In this document: one piece after another, positions 46,901 to 56,108 of the stretch
Numbering within the stretch: position 1 is the first letter of the stretch
Layout of the letters: each line of letters begins with the position of its first letter
DNA from: Pseudomonas alcaliphila JAB1
Lineage (GTDB): Bacteria > Pseudomonadota > Gammaproteobacteria > Pseudomonadales > Pseudomonadaceae
Assembly (NCBI RefSeq): GCF_001941865.1
Contig: NZ_CP016162.1
Location: 1,674,001 to 1,738,000, forward strand
Direction of reading: 5' to 3'
DNA length: 64,000 nt
Notes under the pieces: model-generated
What the model saw: only the letters and a program-made list of their open reading frames with translations
Told to the model about the DNA's origin: nothing
Databases searched by the model: none
Made by a program: the position numbers and the translations under genes

Positions 46901-47953
46901 GCGCGGGTGCCCGATGAGGCCTGGCAGGAGTCCGCCGCTGGGTTGGAAAACCACCTGAAGATGAACATCGAGGTGGTCGATGCCCAGGGCAAGTTCCTCG
47001 GCGAAGGTCGCGATCTGGCCGAGCTGACCGCGCGTTTCGCCGAAGCCAGCCAGGCTGCGCTGGCCATCCCGCAGCAGAGCGACAAGCCGAAAGCGGTGGA
47101 GGCCAAGGTCTTCGCTCAAGTAGCGGAGAAGACTCAGCAGAAGATCGCCGGGCTGTCGATGACGGTCTATCCGGCGTTGGTGGAGGAAGCGGGCGTGGTC
47201 AAGGAAGGGCGCTTCCCGACCCAGGCCGAGGCCGACTTCCAGCACCGCCGTGCGCTGCAACGTCTGCTCCTGCAACAGTTGGCCGAGCAGGCCAAGTTCC
47301 TGCGCGGCAAGCTGCCGGGGCTGACCGAGCTGGGTTTGCTGTATCGCGATATCGGCCGCGTCGAGGCGCTGGTCGAGGACATTCTGCTGGCCAGTCTGGA
47401 TGCCTGCATCCTCGAAGGCGAAGCGACGCTGCCGCGCGATGGTGCGGCCCTGGCGCAACTGGCCGAGCGCAAGCGTGGCGACTGGACGGCATATGCCGAA
47501 CGTATTGCCCGCCTGGTGCTGGAGATTCTCAAGCTCAACCACGGCCTGCAGAAGCGCTTCAAGGGCAAGATCGACCTGGCCCAGGCCATGGCGCTCAACG
47601 ACATCAAGCAGCAACTGGCCAATCTGGTCTATGCCGGCTTCGTGCGCGAGACGCCGGGCGAGTGGCTCAAGGAAATTCCGCGTTATCTGAAGGCCATCGA
47701 GCAGCGCCTGGACAAGGTCGGCGCGCAGGTGCAACGCGACCGCGTGTGGACGGGCGAAATCACAGGCTACTGGGAACAGTACAAGGCCCGCGCTGCCAAA
47801 CATGCCCAGGAAGGCAAACGTGATCCGGAACTGACGCTGTACCGCTGGATGTTGGAGGAATACCGCGTGTCGCTGTTCGCCCAGCAACTGGGCACGAAGA
47901 TGGCGGTGTCGGACAAGCGCCTGAGCAAGCAGTGGACGCTGGTTGAAAGTTGA
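43910..47953 (+). CDS. hrpA: ATP-dependent RNA helicase HrpA (DEAH family) carrying a REP-like insertion
   Basis: 1347 residues from ATG 43910 (MTDLATLQKNFDHVM); the 17 extra upstream codons have no support. Walker A VVIAGETGSGKTTQLPKI (about residues 84-101), DEAH box VDEAHERSLN, helicase motif VI QRKGRCGRVEPG; then HA2, OB and the DUF3418 C-terminal domain. HrpA rescues stalled or collided ribosomes. Residues 614-633 are encoded by a 59-bp palindrome at 45750-45808, in frame, within a spacer before the conserved HKAILAGLLSQIG segment. Frame stays open to the end. Confidence 0.95.
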   Translation: MTDLATLQKNFDHVMIAERHRLRRQLHELQKHPDEAKLAQWLERFQASSDKVDTRRSSIPVMRYDDALPIAAKRDEIKAALEKSQVVVIAGETGSGKTTQLPKICLEIGRGVHGLIGHTQPRRLAARSVATRVAEEIGTPLGELVGYQVRFEDQSKDGTLIKLMTDGILLAETQHDRFLEKYDTIIVDEAHERSLNIDFLLGYLKTLLPRRPDLKLIITSATIDLERFSKHFNDAPIIEVSGRTYPVETWYRPLAAEVDEEGERLLDDLSIDQGILAALDEIAEHERSVGQRPGDVLVFLPGEREIREAAEVLRKANLRFTEVLPLYARLTPAEQQKIFAPMPGRKIVLATNVAETSLTVPGIRYVIDSGTARISRYSYRAKVQRLPIEPVSQASANQRKGRCGRVEPGICIRLYSEEDFLGRPTFTDPEILRTNLAAVILQMLHLRLGSIEDFPFIEPPDGKAISDGFNLLQELSAVNRESQLTPIGRQLARLPIDPRLGRMVLEGAKQGSLEEILIVAAALSVQDPRERPMDRQQAADQAHAQWKDVDSDFAALINLWRGFEEKRQELGSNPLRTWCKKNFLNYMRLREWRDAHRQLVLIARELQLSGNASRRSPLAGDDGQADRPQAGSYKEAVVPTKDTRVNAIARQQAEASEAAVRAKNYAAVHKAILAGLLSQIGQKTEEGDYLGARQRRFWIHPSSVIGRKKPNWIMAAELVETTKLFARMVAKIEPDWIEPLAAHLVKKNHLEPHWEKKRGQVVAYEQVTLYGMIIVGRRPVHYGPIDPQVSREMFIREGLVRGEINSRVRCLTANRQLLERLDELEAKSRRRDILADEETLFGYYDARIPQDIYQAASFESWYKKGSAADPKLLIMREEDALARDAKEVTAAQYPDTLRIGELQLPLSYHFEPNHPRDGVTLRVPAPLLPQLQPERLEWLVPGLLEVKCIALVRGLPKALRKNFVPVPDFVGAALDKLVFGQGSLPQALGHELLRMTGARVPDEAWQESAAGLENHLKMNIEVVDAQGKFLGEGRDLAELTARFAEASQAALAIPQQSDKPKAVEAKVFAQVAEKTQQKIAGLSMTVYPALVEEAGVVKEGRFPTQAEADFQHRRALQRLLLQQLAEQAKFLRGKLPGLTELGLLYRDIGRVEALVEDILLASLDACILEGEATLPRDGAALAQLAERKRGDWTAYAERIARLVLEILKLNHGLQKRFKGKIDLAQAMALNDIKQQLANLVYAGFVRETPGEWLKEIPRYLKAIEQRLDKVGAQVQRDRVWTGEITGYWEQYKARAAKHAQEGKRDPELTLYRWMLEEYRVSLFAQQLGTKMAVSDKRLSKQWTLVES
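45750..45808. repeat. REP-like palindrome inside hrpA
   Basis: GTAGGAGCCCGCTTGCGGGC-GAT (45750-45772) and its perfect reverse complement (45786-45808), 13-base loop. Same GTAGGAGC class as 26848 and 48924. Translated in the hrpA frame as part of about 57 residues not found in typical HrpA. Confidence 0.92.
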
Positions 47954-48017
47954 TGATCGGCGCTCGCCCCGGCGGTGGGGCGAGCTATCCACTGATGAGT
48001 GCGGAAACTGAAAAACG

Positions 48018-48281
48018 ATGAGTGTGAATGATGAAAACGTCGGGCTGGGGCGCCGTGGCTGCCTGGGCCTGTTTCTGGCTGGTTTGGCATTCGTGGTGCT
48101 GATATTCGCCGGCCTCATCTACATCATGACCCGCCCCCAGGATGGCGAGATCGAGGCGGCCGAGCGCCAGGCCATCGAAGCCTGCTGGAAAAGTGCGCAG
48201 GCCACCGAACGTAGCTTCACCGAGGAAAGTTGCCAGGAAATGGAGAAGCAGTTCCTGCGTAAGTTCGGCCATCAGCCATGA
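48018..48281 (+). CDS. Small single-helix membrane protein, unknown function
   Basis: 87 residues with one membrane segment (about 15-37: CLGLFLAGLAFVVLIFAGLIYI) and a charged tail with two Cys (ACWKSAQ, ESCQEM). The stop overlaps the ATG of the next gene (ATGA at 48278-48281). No family recognised; the coupling suggests joint action with the thioredoxin-like protein. Confidence 0.7.
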   Translation: MSVNDENVGLGRRGCLGLFLAGLAFVVLIFAGLIYIMTRPQDGEIEAAERQAIEACWKSAQATERSFTEESCQEMEKQFLRKFGHQP

Positions 48282-48853
48282 GCCTGCTGCAACGCCTGAG
48301 CTTCAAGCATCTGGTGGTGGGCTTCTGCGTCTTGGCGCTGGGGAGCGTGGTGCTTATCTGGTGGCTCAGCGGCGCGGCCTATCTGCGGCCCTACGCCGAG
48401 CAGACGGTGATCTTCGGTCAGGGCGAGTTGAAGCTGCCGCCTGAACCGGCTGGCCCTGGCCCCATTCGTGTGGTGCACTTCTGGGACCCGGACTGCCCCT
48501 GCAACGCGGAAACCGACGCGCACCTGCGCTATCTGATTGGCCTGCACCGCAATGCCGATGTGGCGTTCTACAGCGTGCAGAAGCCGGGCAGCACAGGCGA
48601 GATCGCGCCGTTTCTGCGGGGGCGGATCAAGCCCTTGCCGGGTATCGAGGGCATGGAGTCGCTGCCAGCCAGCCCGGCCCTGGCGATCTGGGATCGTGAC
48701 GGCAACTTGGCCTATGCCGGCCCTTACAGCGAGGGGTTGGTGTGCAACTCCAGCAACAGCTTCGTCGAGCCGGTGCTCGATGCGCTGACCCAGGGGCGCC
48801 ATGTGTCGCTGGCCAGTGGGTTGGCGGTGGGGTGTTATTGTGCTTGGAAGTAG
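48278..48853 (+). CDS. DUF6436-like membrane-anchored thioredoxin-fold protein
   Basis: 191 residues: N-terminal anchor (LVVGFCVLALGSVVLIWWL), then a thioredoxin-like region with VVHFWDPDCPCNAETDAHL, where CPC replaces the usual CxxC. Further Cys in LVCNSSNSF and GCYCAWK. Probably periplasmic. It lies upstream of cyoABCDE, so a role in oxidase assembly or redox homeostasis is possible but unproven. Confidence 0.72.
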   Translation: MSLLQRLSFKHLVVGFCVLALGSVVLIWWLSGAAYLRPYAEQTVIFGQGELKLPPEPAGPGPIRVVHFWDPDCPCNAETDAHLRYLIGLHRNADVAFYSVQKPGSTGEIAPFLRGRIKPLPGIEGMESLPASPALAIWDRDGNLAYAGPYSEGLVCNSSNSFVEPVLDALTQGRHVSLASGLAVGCYCAWK

Positions 48854-48923
48854 GGGCGCAGGCTGATATGCCCGCAGGCGCCTCGCTTCCCCGGATGCTT
48901 GATCGTCTTGGAGAGCGCTCTGT

Positions 48924-49006
48924 GTAGGAGCCCCGCCTCGGGGCGAAGCGTTCGTCAGGATGACCGGGGTTGTGTGGCCCATTCGCCGCGAGGGCGCGGC
49001 TCCTAC
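48924..49006. repeat. REP-like element (GTAGGAGC class)
   Basis: 83 bases, GTAGGAGCCCCGCCTCGGGG...GCGAGGGCGCGGCTCCTAC, near-copy of 26848-26932. Confidence 0.8.
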
Positions 49007-49050
49007 AGGATGGTGCGCTGCGAAGCGTGCATGTCCGGGCTTTCAGTTGC

Positions 49051-49230
49051 GTAGCCCGGATGTAATCCGGGGCATGCATCGAATCTGTATGCGGGTTTGG
49101 TATAGCTATCGCGGCTGAAGCCGCTCCTACAGGTGCATGGCGCTTGCAGAGGTTCAGCAGTCCCGTGGGAGCGGCTTCAGCCGCGATGCTTTTGGCCGCG
49201 CTCAATTGCCCCGGATTGCATCCGGGCTAC
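49051..49230. repeat. Nested REP-like elements
   Basis: Outer arms GTAGCCCGGATGTAATCCGG (49051-49070) and CCGGATTGCATCCGGGCTAC (49211-49230) enclose a second inverted pair, ATCGCGGCTGAAGCCGCTCC-TAC (49108-49130) and GTGGGAGCGGCTTCAGCCGC-GAT (49165-49187). One repeat appears to have been inserted into the loop of another. Confidence 0.75.
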
Positions 49231-49716
49231 AACACCAGCCGTCCTCGGCCTCTACTTGACCCCGCTCTGCGCTCAGCCTTTCGCAAGGCCGACGCTCCTC
49301 ACCTGCGCATTCGAAAATTTCGAAATCTCCTCAATGTCAAGGCAGACCGTGCTGTCAGCCGGTGGCATCTTTCCTTTCAATGATTCCTGTCAATTTGCTG
49401 ACAAACAGCTCTAAAACGGGGCTGTGATCATTTGTCGCACCCCTGCGCTTCTTTGCTGGCTTCTTGCTGCAAAGTGTTTCAAATCTTTGCATAAATGTTT
49501 CTAAACATGTCGAAAAGCTGCTGTGAGTTCGCTCATAAGTAGGCCGCTAACGAATTGTATGAGGCCCTTTTAGCCGGCAACATCGTCGATTCCCACGGTT
49601 TTACCGCTTCGCTTGCACGGATGCTCAAGCTCTGAGTTCTCGCTGCCGGCCTTTTGCTCGATGGGCCGCACGGCAACTGAAGCCGACTGTGGGCTCACTC
49701 AGTTGAAGGTCGTGAC
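49231..49716 (+). promoter_or_regulatory. cyo promoter region
   Basis: 486 bases without a gene. TGTCA-ATTTGC-TGACA inverted repeat near 49388-49404, then an AT-rich stretch (49430-49560). No promoter can be assigned with confidence. The region separates the REP cluster from cyoA. Confidence 0.45.
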
Positions 49717-50634
49717 ATGAAAGAAGAGAAATACCATCGTTGTGTGCGCTGGCTGGTGATGGCGATTGCCTTCTCGGCGCTCGGTGGATGTGACTGGGCA
49801 CTGTTCAACTCGAAAGGGCAGATCGGTGTCGAGCAGGGCAACCTCATCCTGATCTCCATTGGTCTCATGTTGATCGTGGTCATCCCCGTGATCGTCATGA
49901 CCTTCTGGTTTGGCTGGCGTTACCGCGAGTCGAACGAGAAGGCCACCTACACGCCCGACTGGGCGCATTCGCACAAGATCGAACTGGTCGTCTGGGGCGT
50001 TCCCCTAATCATCGTCGCCGTTCTGGCGGTCATCATCTGGCAAACCTCGCACTCGCTCGACCCCTATCGCCCGATCGAGTCGGACAAGCCGGCACTGAAC
50101 ATCGAAGTTGTCTCGCTCGACTGGAAATGGCTGTTCATCTACCCGGACCAAGGCGTGGCCGTGGTCAATGAGCTGGTGATTCCGGAGAAGACCCCGGTGA
50201 CCTTCCACATCACCTCCGACACGGTGATGAACGCGCTGTCGATCCCGCAGCTCGGCGGGATGATCTACGCCATGGGCGGCCAGCGCACCCAGCTCAACCT
50301 GATCGCCAACGAACAGGGCGAGTTCTTCGGCCAATCCGGCAACTTCAGCGGCGAAGGCTTCTCGGTCATGCGCTTCACCACCCACTCGGTCAGCGACGAA
50401 GACTTCGCGCAGTGGGTCGACAAGGTCAAGCAGTCGCCCGAGGTCATGGACTTCGCCGCCTTCAAGCAGGTGGGCGAGCCTGGCGAGATGGTCCATCACC
50501 GTTACCCGATCTACCCGATCCGTTACTTTGGCCAGGTCGAACCGAACCTGTTCAACAAGGTGATCGGGCAGTACGTGACCCTGAAAGATTCCCACAGCAC
50601 GGCCATGCACGAAGCAGCGGAGGTGCAGGAGTGA
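49717..50634 (+). CDS. cyoA: Cytochrome bo3 ubiquinol oxidase subunit II (CyoA)
   Basis: 305 residues. Lipoprotein signal with lipobox LGGC, two membrane helices (about 45-68, 85-110), then the cupredoxin domain without CuA ligands, as in quinol oxidases ([14 protein letters not shown]). COX_ARM domain at the C-terminus. First gene of cyoABCDE; inner membrane, periplasmic face. Confidence 0.96.
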   Translation: MKEEKYHRCVRWLVMAIAFSALGGCDWALFNSKGQIGVEQGNLILISIGLMLIVVIPVIVMTFWFGWRYRESNEKATYTPDWAHSHKIELVVWGVPLIIVAVLAVIIWQTSHSLDPYRPIESDKPALNIEVVSLDWKWLFIYPDQGVAVVNELVIPEKTPVTFHITSDTVMNALSIPQLGGMIYAMGGQRTQLNLIANEQGEFFGQSGNFSGEGFSVMRFTTHSVSDEDFAQWVDKVKQSPEVMDFAAFKQVGEPGEMVHHRYPIYPIRYFGQVEPNLFNKVIGQYVTLKDSHSTAMHEAAEVQE

Positions 50635-50636
50635 AT

Positions 50637-52625
50637 ATGTTTGGAAAACTGACTCTGGACGCGATTCCGTACCACGAGCCAATCATCATGATCACCCTGG
50701 CCATTGTGGCGCTGGGTGGTCTGGGGCTGTTCGCGGCGGTGACCTACTTCAAGAAGTGGGGCTACCTGTGGAGCGAGTGGCTCACCTCGGTGGACCACAA
50801 GAAAATCGGCGTGATGTACATCCTCGTTGCGCTGGTCATGCTGGTGCGTGGCTTCGCCGACGCCATCATGATGCGTACCCACCTGGCGATGGCCCACGGT
50901 GACGGGCAGGGCTACCTGCCGCCCGAGCACTACGACCAGATCTTCACCGCGCACGGCATCATCATGCTGATCTTCGTGGCCATGCCACTGGTCACCGGCC
51001 TGATGAACATCGTCGTGCCGCTGCAGATCGGCGCGCGTGACGTGGCCTTCCCCTATCTGAACTCGCTGAGCTTCTGGCTGTTCGTCGGCGGCGCGCTGCT
51101 GATCAACCTGTCGCTGGGCCTGGGCGAATTCGCCAAGACCGGCTGGGTGGCTTATCCGCCGTTATCAGGGATTCAGTACAGTCCCGGCGTGGGGATGGAT
51201 TATTACATCTGGAGCATGCAGCTATCAGGCTTGGGGACGACGCTGACGGGGGTCAACTTCATCGCCACCATTCTCAAGATGCGTGCACCGGGCATGAGCC
51301 TGATGAAGATGCCGATCTTCACCTGGACCATCCTCATCACCTGTGCCCTGATCTGTGGCGCCTTCCCTCCGCTGACCGCTGCTTTGGCGATGCTGTCGCT
51401 CGACCGCTACCTGGATTTCCACTTCTTCACCAGTGAGCTGGGTGGCAACCCGATGATGTACGTCAACCTGTTCTGGATCTGGGGTCACCCGGAGGTGTAC
51501 ATCCTGATCCTGCCGGCGTTCGGCGTGTTCTCCGAAGTGGTGGCGACCTTCTCGCGCAAGACCCTGTTCGGCTATGCCTCGATGGTGTGGGCGACTGCGG
51601 CCATCGGCGTGCTGTCGTTCGTGGTGTGGTTGCACCACTTCTTCACCATGGGTTCCGGTGCCAACGTCAACGCCTTCTTCGGCATCATGACGTCGATCAT
51701 CGCCATCCCCACCGGGGTGAAGATCTTCACCTGGCTGTTCACCATCTTCCGTGGTCGTCTGCAACTGAACGCCATGACCTGGATGACCCTGGGCTTTTTG
51801 GTGACCTTCTCCATCGGCGGCATGACCGGTGTACTGCTGGCGGTGCCGGCGGCTGACTTCGTGCTGCACAACAGCCTGTTCCTGATCGCTCACTTCCATA
51901 ACGTGATCATCGGTGGTGCGGTGTTCGGCTACCTGGCCGGCATCATCTACTGGTTCCCGAAAGCCTTCGGCTTCAAGCTGCTCGATCGCTTCGGCCGTTA
52001 CTCCTTCTGGTGCTGGCTGATCGGTTTCTACTTCGCCTTCATGCCGCTGTACGTGCTGGGCTTCATGGGTATGACCCGTCGTCTGAACCACTTCGACAAC
52101 CCGGCCTGGGTGCCGTGGGTGCAGGTGGCCGTGGTCGGTGCGGTGCTGATCGGTATCGGCATCGTGTTCACCGTGGTGCAGTTCGTCACCAGCTACATCA
52201 AGCGCAAGGAAAACCTCGACGTGAGCGGCGATCCGTGGGATGGCCGCACCCTGGAGTGGGCGACGTCCTCGCCGCCACCGTTCTACAACTTCGCGGTCAT
52301 CCCGACGGCGGACAAGATCGACGCCTTCTATGAGGCGAAGAAGAACGGTGTCGAGCTGATGCCTGCGCCGGAGCACTACGAGCCGATCCACATGCCGAAG
52401 AACACCGGCAATGGTCTGGTGGTGGCAGGTTTCATCATCGCCTTCGGTTTCGCCATGATCTGGCACATCTGGTGGCTTGCCATCGTTGGCCTGGTCGGGG
52501 CTGTCGCCAGCTTCATCGTGCGTTCCTACGACGAAGACATCGACTACTACGTGCAGCCTGAAGAGATCGCGCGGATCGAGCATGAGCACCATCAAACCAA
52601 AGCCAACGCAGTCGTACAGGCCTAA
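50637..52625 (+). CDS. cyoB: Cytochrome bo3 ubiquinol oxidase subunit I (CyoB)
   Basis: 662 residues, 15 membrane helices; reduces oxygen to water with ubiquinol and pumps protons. Quinone-site Arg71 and Asp75 as in E. coli, heme ligand region [23 protein letters not shown] (Cu ligand and His-Tyr link), LHHFFTMG (Cu His pair) and HFHNVIIGG (heme ligands). ATG 50637 is 5 bases after GGAG; the frame also opens upstream but only inside cyoA. Confidence 0.97.
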   Translation: MFGKLTLDAIPYHEPIIMITLAIVALGGLGLFAAVTYFKKWGYLWSEWLTSVDHKKIGVMYILVALVMLVRGFADAIMMRTHLAMAHGDGQGYLPPEHYDQIFTAHGIIMLIFVAMPLVTGLMNIVVPLQIGARDVAFPYLNSLSFWLFVGGALLINLSLGLGEFAKTGWVAYPPLSGIQYSPGVGMDYYIWSMQLSGLGTTLTGVNFIATILKMRAPGMSLMKMPIFTWTILITCALICGAFPPLTAALAMLSLDRYLDFHFFTSELGGNPMMYVNLFWIWGHPEVYILILPAFGVFSEVVATFSRKTLFGYASMVWATAAIGVLSFVVWLHHFFTMGSGANVNAFFGIMTSIIAIPTGVKIFTWLFTIFRGRLQLNAMTWMTLGFLVTFSIGGMTGVLLAVPAADFVLHNSLFLIAHFHNVIIGGAVFGYLAGIIYWFPKAFGFKLLDRFGRYSFWCWLIGFYFAFMPLYVLGFMGMTRRLNHFDNPAWVPWVQVAVVGAVLIGIGIVFTVVQFVTSYIKRKENLDVSGDPWDGRTLEWATSSPPPFYNFAVIPTADKIDAFYEAKKNGVELMPAPEHYEPIHMPKNTGNGLVVAGFIIAFGFAMIWHIWWLAIVGLVGAVASFIVRSYDEDIDYYVQPEEIARIEHEHHQTKANAVVQA

Positions 52626-52627
52626 CC

Positions 52628-53257
52628 ATGACCGCTTACGAACCCCACTATTCACATGACGCTCATGGCCACGATGGCCATGAGCACCACCACGACACCA
52701 GTGGAATCAAGCTGTTCGGCTTCTGGGTTTACCTGATGACCGACCTGCTGATCTTCGCCACGGTGTTCGCCACCTTCGCGGTGCTGAGCAACTCCTTCGC
52801 CGGTGGTCCCACCGCGAAGGAAATGCTGCGTCCGGGTCTGCATTTGGTGCTGGTGGAAACCTTCGCTCTGCTGTTTTCCAGTATCACCTATGGCATGGCC
52901 ATGCTGGCCACCTACCGTGGGAACAAGGGCGCGGTGCTGCGCTGGCTGGGCATCACCTTCCTGTTCGGCGTGGCCTTCATCAGCATCGAGCTGTACGAGT
53001 TCCGCCACCTGATCCATGAAGGTGCCGGGCCGCAGGTCAGCGCCTACTGGTCGGCGTTCTTCACCCTGGTTGGCACCCATGGTCTGCACGTCAGTGCCGG
53101 TCTGCTGTGGATGTTGGTGTTGATGGCGCAGATCAGCAGCCGTGGCCTGACTGACACCAACAAGACCCGCGTCGGGCTGCTCAGCCTGTTCTGGCACTTC
53201 CTCGACGTGGTGTGGATCTGCGTGTTTACCGTCGTCTATCTGATGGGGGTGCTGTAA
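52628..53257 (+). CDS. cyoC: Cytochrome bo3 oxidase subunit III (CyoC)
   Basis: 209 residues, five membrane helices, heme-copper oxidase subunit III fold. His-rich N-terminus ([16 protein letters not shown]). Starts 2 bases after the cyoB stop; operon spacing. Confidence 0.96.
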   Translation: MTAYEPHYSHDAHGHDGHEHHHDTSGIKLFGFWVYLMTDLLIFATVFATFAVLSNSFAGGPTAKEMLRPGLHLVLVETFALLFSSITYGMAMLATYRGNKGAVLRWLGITFLFGVAFISIELYEFRHLIHEGAGPQVSAYWSAFFTLVGTHGLHVSAGLLWMLVLMAQISSRGLTDTNKTRVGLLSLFWHFLDVVWICVFTVVYLMGVL

Positions 53258-53593
53258 ATGGCTCATCAAGACAACCATGCCGCCCATGCCGTGGGCTTCA
53301 GGGATTACCTGATCGGTTTCATCCTGTCGGTGATCCTCACGGTGATTCCCTTCGCTCTGGTCATGCACCCTGAGGTGCTGGGTCTGAGTCGTGGTGCAAC
53401 GCTGATCACCGTGGTGCTCTTCGGCCTGGTGCAGGTGCTCGTCCATCTCGTGTACTTCCTGCACATGAAGACTGACGCGGAAGGCCGCTGGAACGTGATT
53501 TCGATGATCTTCACTGTGATGGTCATCGTGTTCGTGGTCGGCCTGTCGGTCTGGATCATGTGGAGCATGCACTATCACATGATGATCAACTGA
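53258..53593 (+). CDS. cyoD: Cytochrome bo3 oxidase subunit IV (CyoD)
   Basis: 111 residues, three membrane helices (about 18-38, 45-68, 80-105) of the COX4_pro family; needed for assembly of the copper centre. Starts immediately after the cyoC stop. Confidence 0.95.
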   Translation: MAHQDNHAAHAVGFRDYLIGFILSVILTVIPFALVMHPEVLGLSRGATLITVVLFGLVQVLVHLVYFLHMKTDAEGRWNVISMIFTVMVIVFVVGLSVWIMWSMHYHMMIN

Positions 53594-54549
53594 TGCTGGC
53601 GCTCCTGAAGCAGTACCTCAACCTCGCCAAGCCGGGCATCGTCTTCGGGAATCTGATTTCCGTGACGGGCGGTTTCTTCCTGGCTTCGCGCGGCGATGCG
53701 AACCTGGCGCTGTACTTCGCGACAGCGCTGGGGGTTTCGCTGGTGATCGCCTCAGGCTGTGTGTTCAACAACTACATCGATAGGGACATCGACCAGAAGA
53801 TGGAGCGCACCCGTAACCGGGTTCTGGCGCAGGGGCTGGTTTCACCTGTGCACGCCATCGTCTATGCCTGTGCGCTCGGGGTAGCGGGGGTGGCGTTGCT
53901 GTACGCCGCCACCAACACCCTGGCGGTGATGCTGGTGCTGATGGGCTTCGTGGTCTATGTCGGCCTCTACAGCCTGTGGCTCAAGCGTGGCTCGGTGTAC
54001 GGCACCCTGGTCGGCAGCCTGTCCGGGGCGGCTCCGCCCGTGGTCGGCTACTGCGCGGTGAGCAACGAGTTCGATGCCGGCGCGGCCATCCTGTTGTTGA
54101 TCTTCAGCCTGTGGCAGATGCCGCATTCCTATGCCATCGCCATCTTCCGTTTCAATGACTACCAGGCCGCGAACATCCCGGTGCTGCCCGTCATCAAGGG
54201 GATCTCGGCTGCCAAGCGGCAGATCGTGCTGTACATCGCTGCCTTCGTGGTCGCGACCCTGATGCTGACGCTCAGCGGCTACGCCGGTTACAGCTACTTC
54301 GCGGTCGCCGCGCTGAGCGGTGCCTACTGGTTGTGGATGGGTGTGTCGGGCTACAAGGCCGTCGATGATCGAGTGTGGGCGCGCAAGCTGTTCACCTTCT
54401 CCATCGTCACCATCACCATGCTCAGCGTGATGATGTCGGTGGATTTCATCTCCTCGCCCGAGCAGGTATTGGTGACCTCCATCAATCACCTGTGCAGCCA
54501 GTTCGCCGGCAGCGCGCAGGGCATCTGCGCGGTGGTCGCCGGTATCTGA
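53593..54549 (+). CDS. cyoE: Protoheme IX farnesyltransferase (heme O synthase) CyoE
   Basis: 318 residues from ATG 53593 (overlapping the cyoD stop by one base). UbiA-type prenyltransferase with the DxxxD motif in [19 protein letters not shown] and a second acidic motif in later loops. Attaches farnesyl to heme b to make heme O for CyoB. Last gene of the operon. Confidence 0.96.
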   Translation: MLALLKQYLNLAKPGIVFGNLISVTGGFFLASRGDANLALYFATALGVSLVIASGCVFNNYIDRDIDQKMERTRNRVLAQGLVSPVHAIVYACALGVAGVALLYAATNTLAVMLVLMGFVVYVGLYSLWLKRGSVYGTLVGSLSGAAPPVVGYCAVSNEFDAGAAILLLIFSLWQMPHSYAIAIFRFNDYQAANIPVLPVIKGISAAKRQIVLYIAAFVVATLMLTLSGYAGYSYFAVAALSGAYWLWMGVSGYKAVDDRVWARKLFTFSIVTITMLSVMMSVDFISSPEQVLVTSINHLCSQFAGSAQGICAVVAGI

Positions 54550-54559
54550 CCTTGGCTCT

Positions 54560-54654
54560 GTGGGAGGGGCTTTCGGCTCTGGCATCCTGCTTCGCTCTAC
54601 CTCCTGCATCCATGCAGTCGTAGCCGCGACAGTCGCCGCTGAAGCGCCTCCCAC
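54560..54654. repeat. REP-like palindrome (GTGGGAGG class) after cyoE
   Basis: GTGGGAGGGGCTTTCGGCTC (54560-54579) and AGTCGCCGCTGAAGCGCCTC-CCAC at the right. Same class as 12165. May help end cyo transcription. Confidence 0.7.
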
Positions 54655-54730
54655 GGGTGTTTCTGTCGTAACGGAATATCCACCATCGGTGGATCGGTGA
54701 GGCTTGACCCACTCGACGCGGCACTGTCAG

Positions 54731-54912
54731 GTGGACTGTTCGCTTCGCTACGAGCGGCCGGCGTTCCGGTCCACCCTACGCCCTGAGCGGCCTGTAGAGT
54801 GGATGCCGCTCCTCACATTCACCAGCCGGTGGACATATAGCCTGGTTTTAGCACCGCGAAACCCGGGTTATGTCAACGTTGTAGGAGCGGCTTCAGCCGC
54901 GATTGTCGCCGC
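54731..54912. repeat. Further REP-like sequences between cyoE and arsH
   Basis: GTGGACTGTTCGCTTCGCTA, then GGTCCACCCTACG (54731-54780), similar to the REPs beside the RAYT gene, and GTAGGAGCGGCTTCAGCCGC (54881-54900). No gene in this 374-base gap. Confidence 0.65.
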
Positions 54913-54923
54913 ACTGAAGCGCT

Positions 54924-55613
54924 TCAGATACTGCGCTGATTGACCCGCTGCGACAGCGCCTCGGCCGACTCCTTGCGCTCGGAGTAACGATCCACCAACT
55001 CGGGGTGGTCGCGCAGCAGCCAGGTGAAGCGCACCAGCTCTTCCATCACGTCCACCAGGCGGTCGTAGTAGGGCGATGGCTGCATGCGATCGTCATCGCC
55101 GAATTCGAGAAAGGCCTTGGGCACCGAGGACTGGTTGGGGATGGTGAACATGCGCATCCAGCGGCCGAGTACGCGCAACTGATTGACCACGTTGAACGAC
55201 TGCGACCCGCCACACACCTGCATCACCGCCAGGGTCTTGCCCTGGGTCGGGCGCACCGCGCCGATGGCCAGCGGCACCCAGTCGATCTGCGCCTTGAACA
55301 CCGCCGACATGGCGCCGTGGCGTTCCGGCGAACACCACACCTGGCCTTCGGACCACTGCATCAGCTCGCGCAGTTCCTGCACCTTGGGGTGCTCGACCGG
55401 GGCGTCGTCCGGCAGGGGCAGGCCGGACGGGTCGAAGATGCGCGTCTCGCAGCCCAAGTGTTGCAGCAGGCGAGCCGCTTCCTGCACCAGCAGGCGGCTG
55501 AACGAGCGCGGCCGGGTGGAGCCGTACAGCAGCAGGATGCGTGGCGCCTGGTTCGCGTCGCTGCTTTGGGTGGGCAGCAGGTCGAGGTCGAGATTGGGCA
55601 GGTCGTCGTTCAT
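54924..55613 (-). CDS. arsH: Organoarsenical oxidase ArsH (NADPH-FMN reductase family)
   Basis: 229 residues from ATG 55613. FMN-binding loop [16 protein letters not shown], then [18 protein letters not shown] and [14 protein letters not shown], typical of ArsH, which oxidises trivalent organoarsenicals. Ten bases after the arsC stop; last gene of the operon. Confidence 0.93.
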   Translation of the reverse strand: MNDDLPNLDLDLLPTQSSDANQAPRILLLYGSTRPRSFSRLLVQEAARLLQHLGCETRIFDPSGLPLPDDAPVEHPKVQELRELMQWSEGQVWCSPERHGAMSAVFKAQIDWVPLAIGAVRPTQGKTLAVMQVCGGSQSFNVVNQLRVLGRWMRMFTIPNQSSVPKAFLEFGDDDRMQPSPYYDRLVDVMEELVRFTWLLRDHPELVDRYSERKESAEALSQRVNQRSI

Positions 55614-55623
55614 GCGCGTGTCC

Positions 55624-56094
55624 CTACAGCTGGCCGATACGGTTGAGCGCCTGCTGCAGCTCGTCACGATTCATGTCCGCCAGGGGCAGGGCGAGGAAGG
55701 CGCGGCAGCGCGCTTCGATCTTCGCCAGGGTGGCGTGGAAGGCGGCGTCGATGATGGCCTCGTCACCTTCCACGTGGGACGGATCTTCCAGGCCCCAGTG
55801 GGCTTTCAGCGCCGGGCCGAAGTACACCGGACAGGCTTCGCCGGCCGCCTTGTCGCAGACGGTGATGACGATGTCCGGTGGGCAACCTTCGAAGGCGTCG
55901 TTGCCCTTGCTGCTCAGGCCCTCGGTGGCGATGCCGGCTTCGCGCAGGGTGACGAGGGTGCGTGGCAGCACCTCGCCGCGCGGGAAGCTGCCGGAGCTCA
56001 CCGCCTGGTGCTCGCTCGGCGCCAGGTGGTTGAACATGGCTTCGGAGAGGATGCTGCGGCAGCTATTGGCCGTGCACATGAACAGGACTTTCAT
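55624..56094 (-). CDS. arsC: Arsenate reductase ArsC (low-molecular-weight phosphatase type)
   Basis: 156 residues; reduces arsenate to arsenite. P-loop CTANSCRS (C-x5-R, residues 7-13) and two later Cys in [15 protein letters not shown] for the thioredoxin-type disulfide relay. Starts 14 bases after the arsB stop. Confidence 0.93.
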   Translation of the reverse strand: MKVLFMCTANSCRSILSEAMFNHLAPSEHQAVSSGSFPRGEVLPRTLVTLREAGIATEGLSSKGNDAFEGCPPDIVITVCDKAAGEACPVYFGPALKAHWGLEDPSHVEGDEAIIDAAFHATLAKIEARCRAFLALPLADMNRDELQQALNRIGQL

Positions 56095-56108
56095 TTGAAG
56101 ACTCCAGG

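Noticed and set aside
43781..48118. 1445-codon minus-strand frame opposite hrpA
   Set aside because: Antisense shadow of hrpA, which carries all DEAH helicase motifs.
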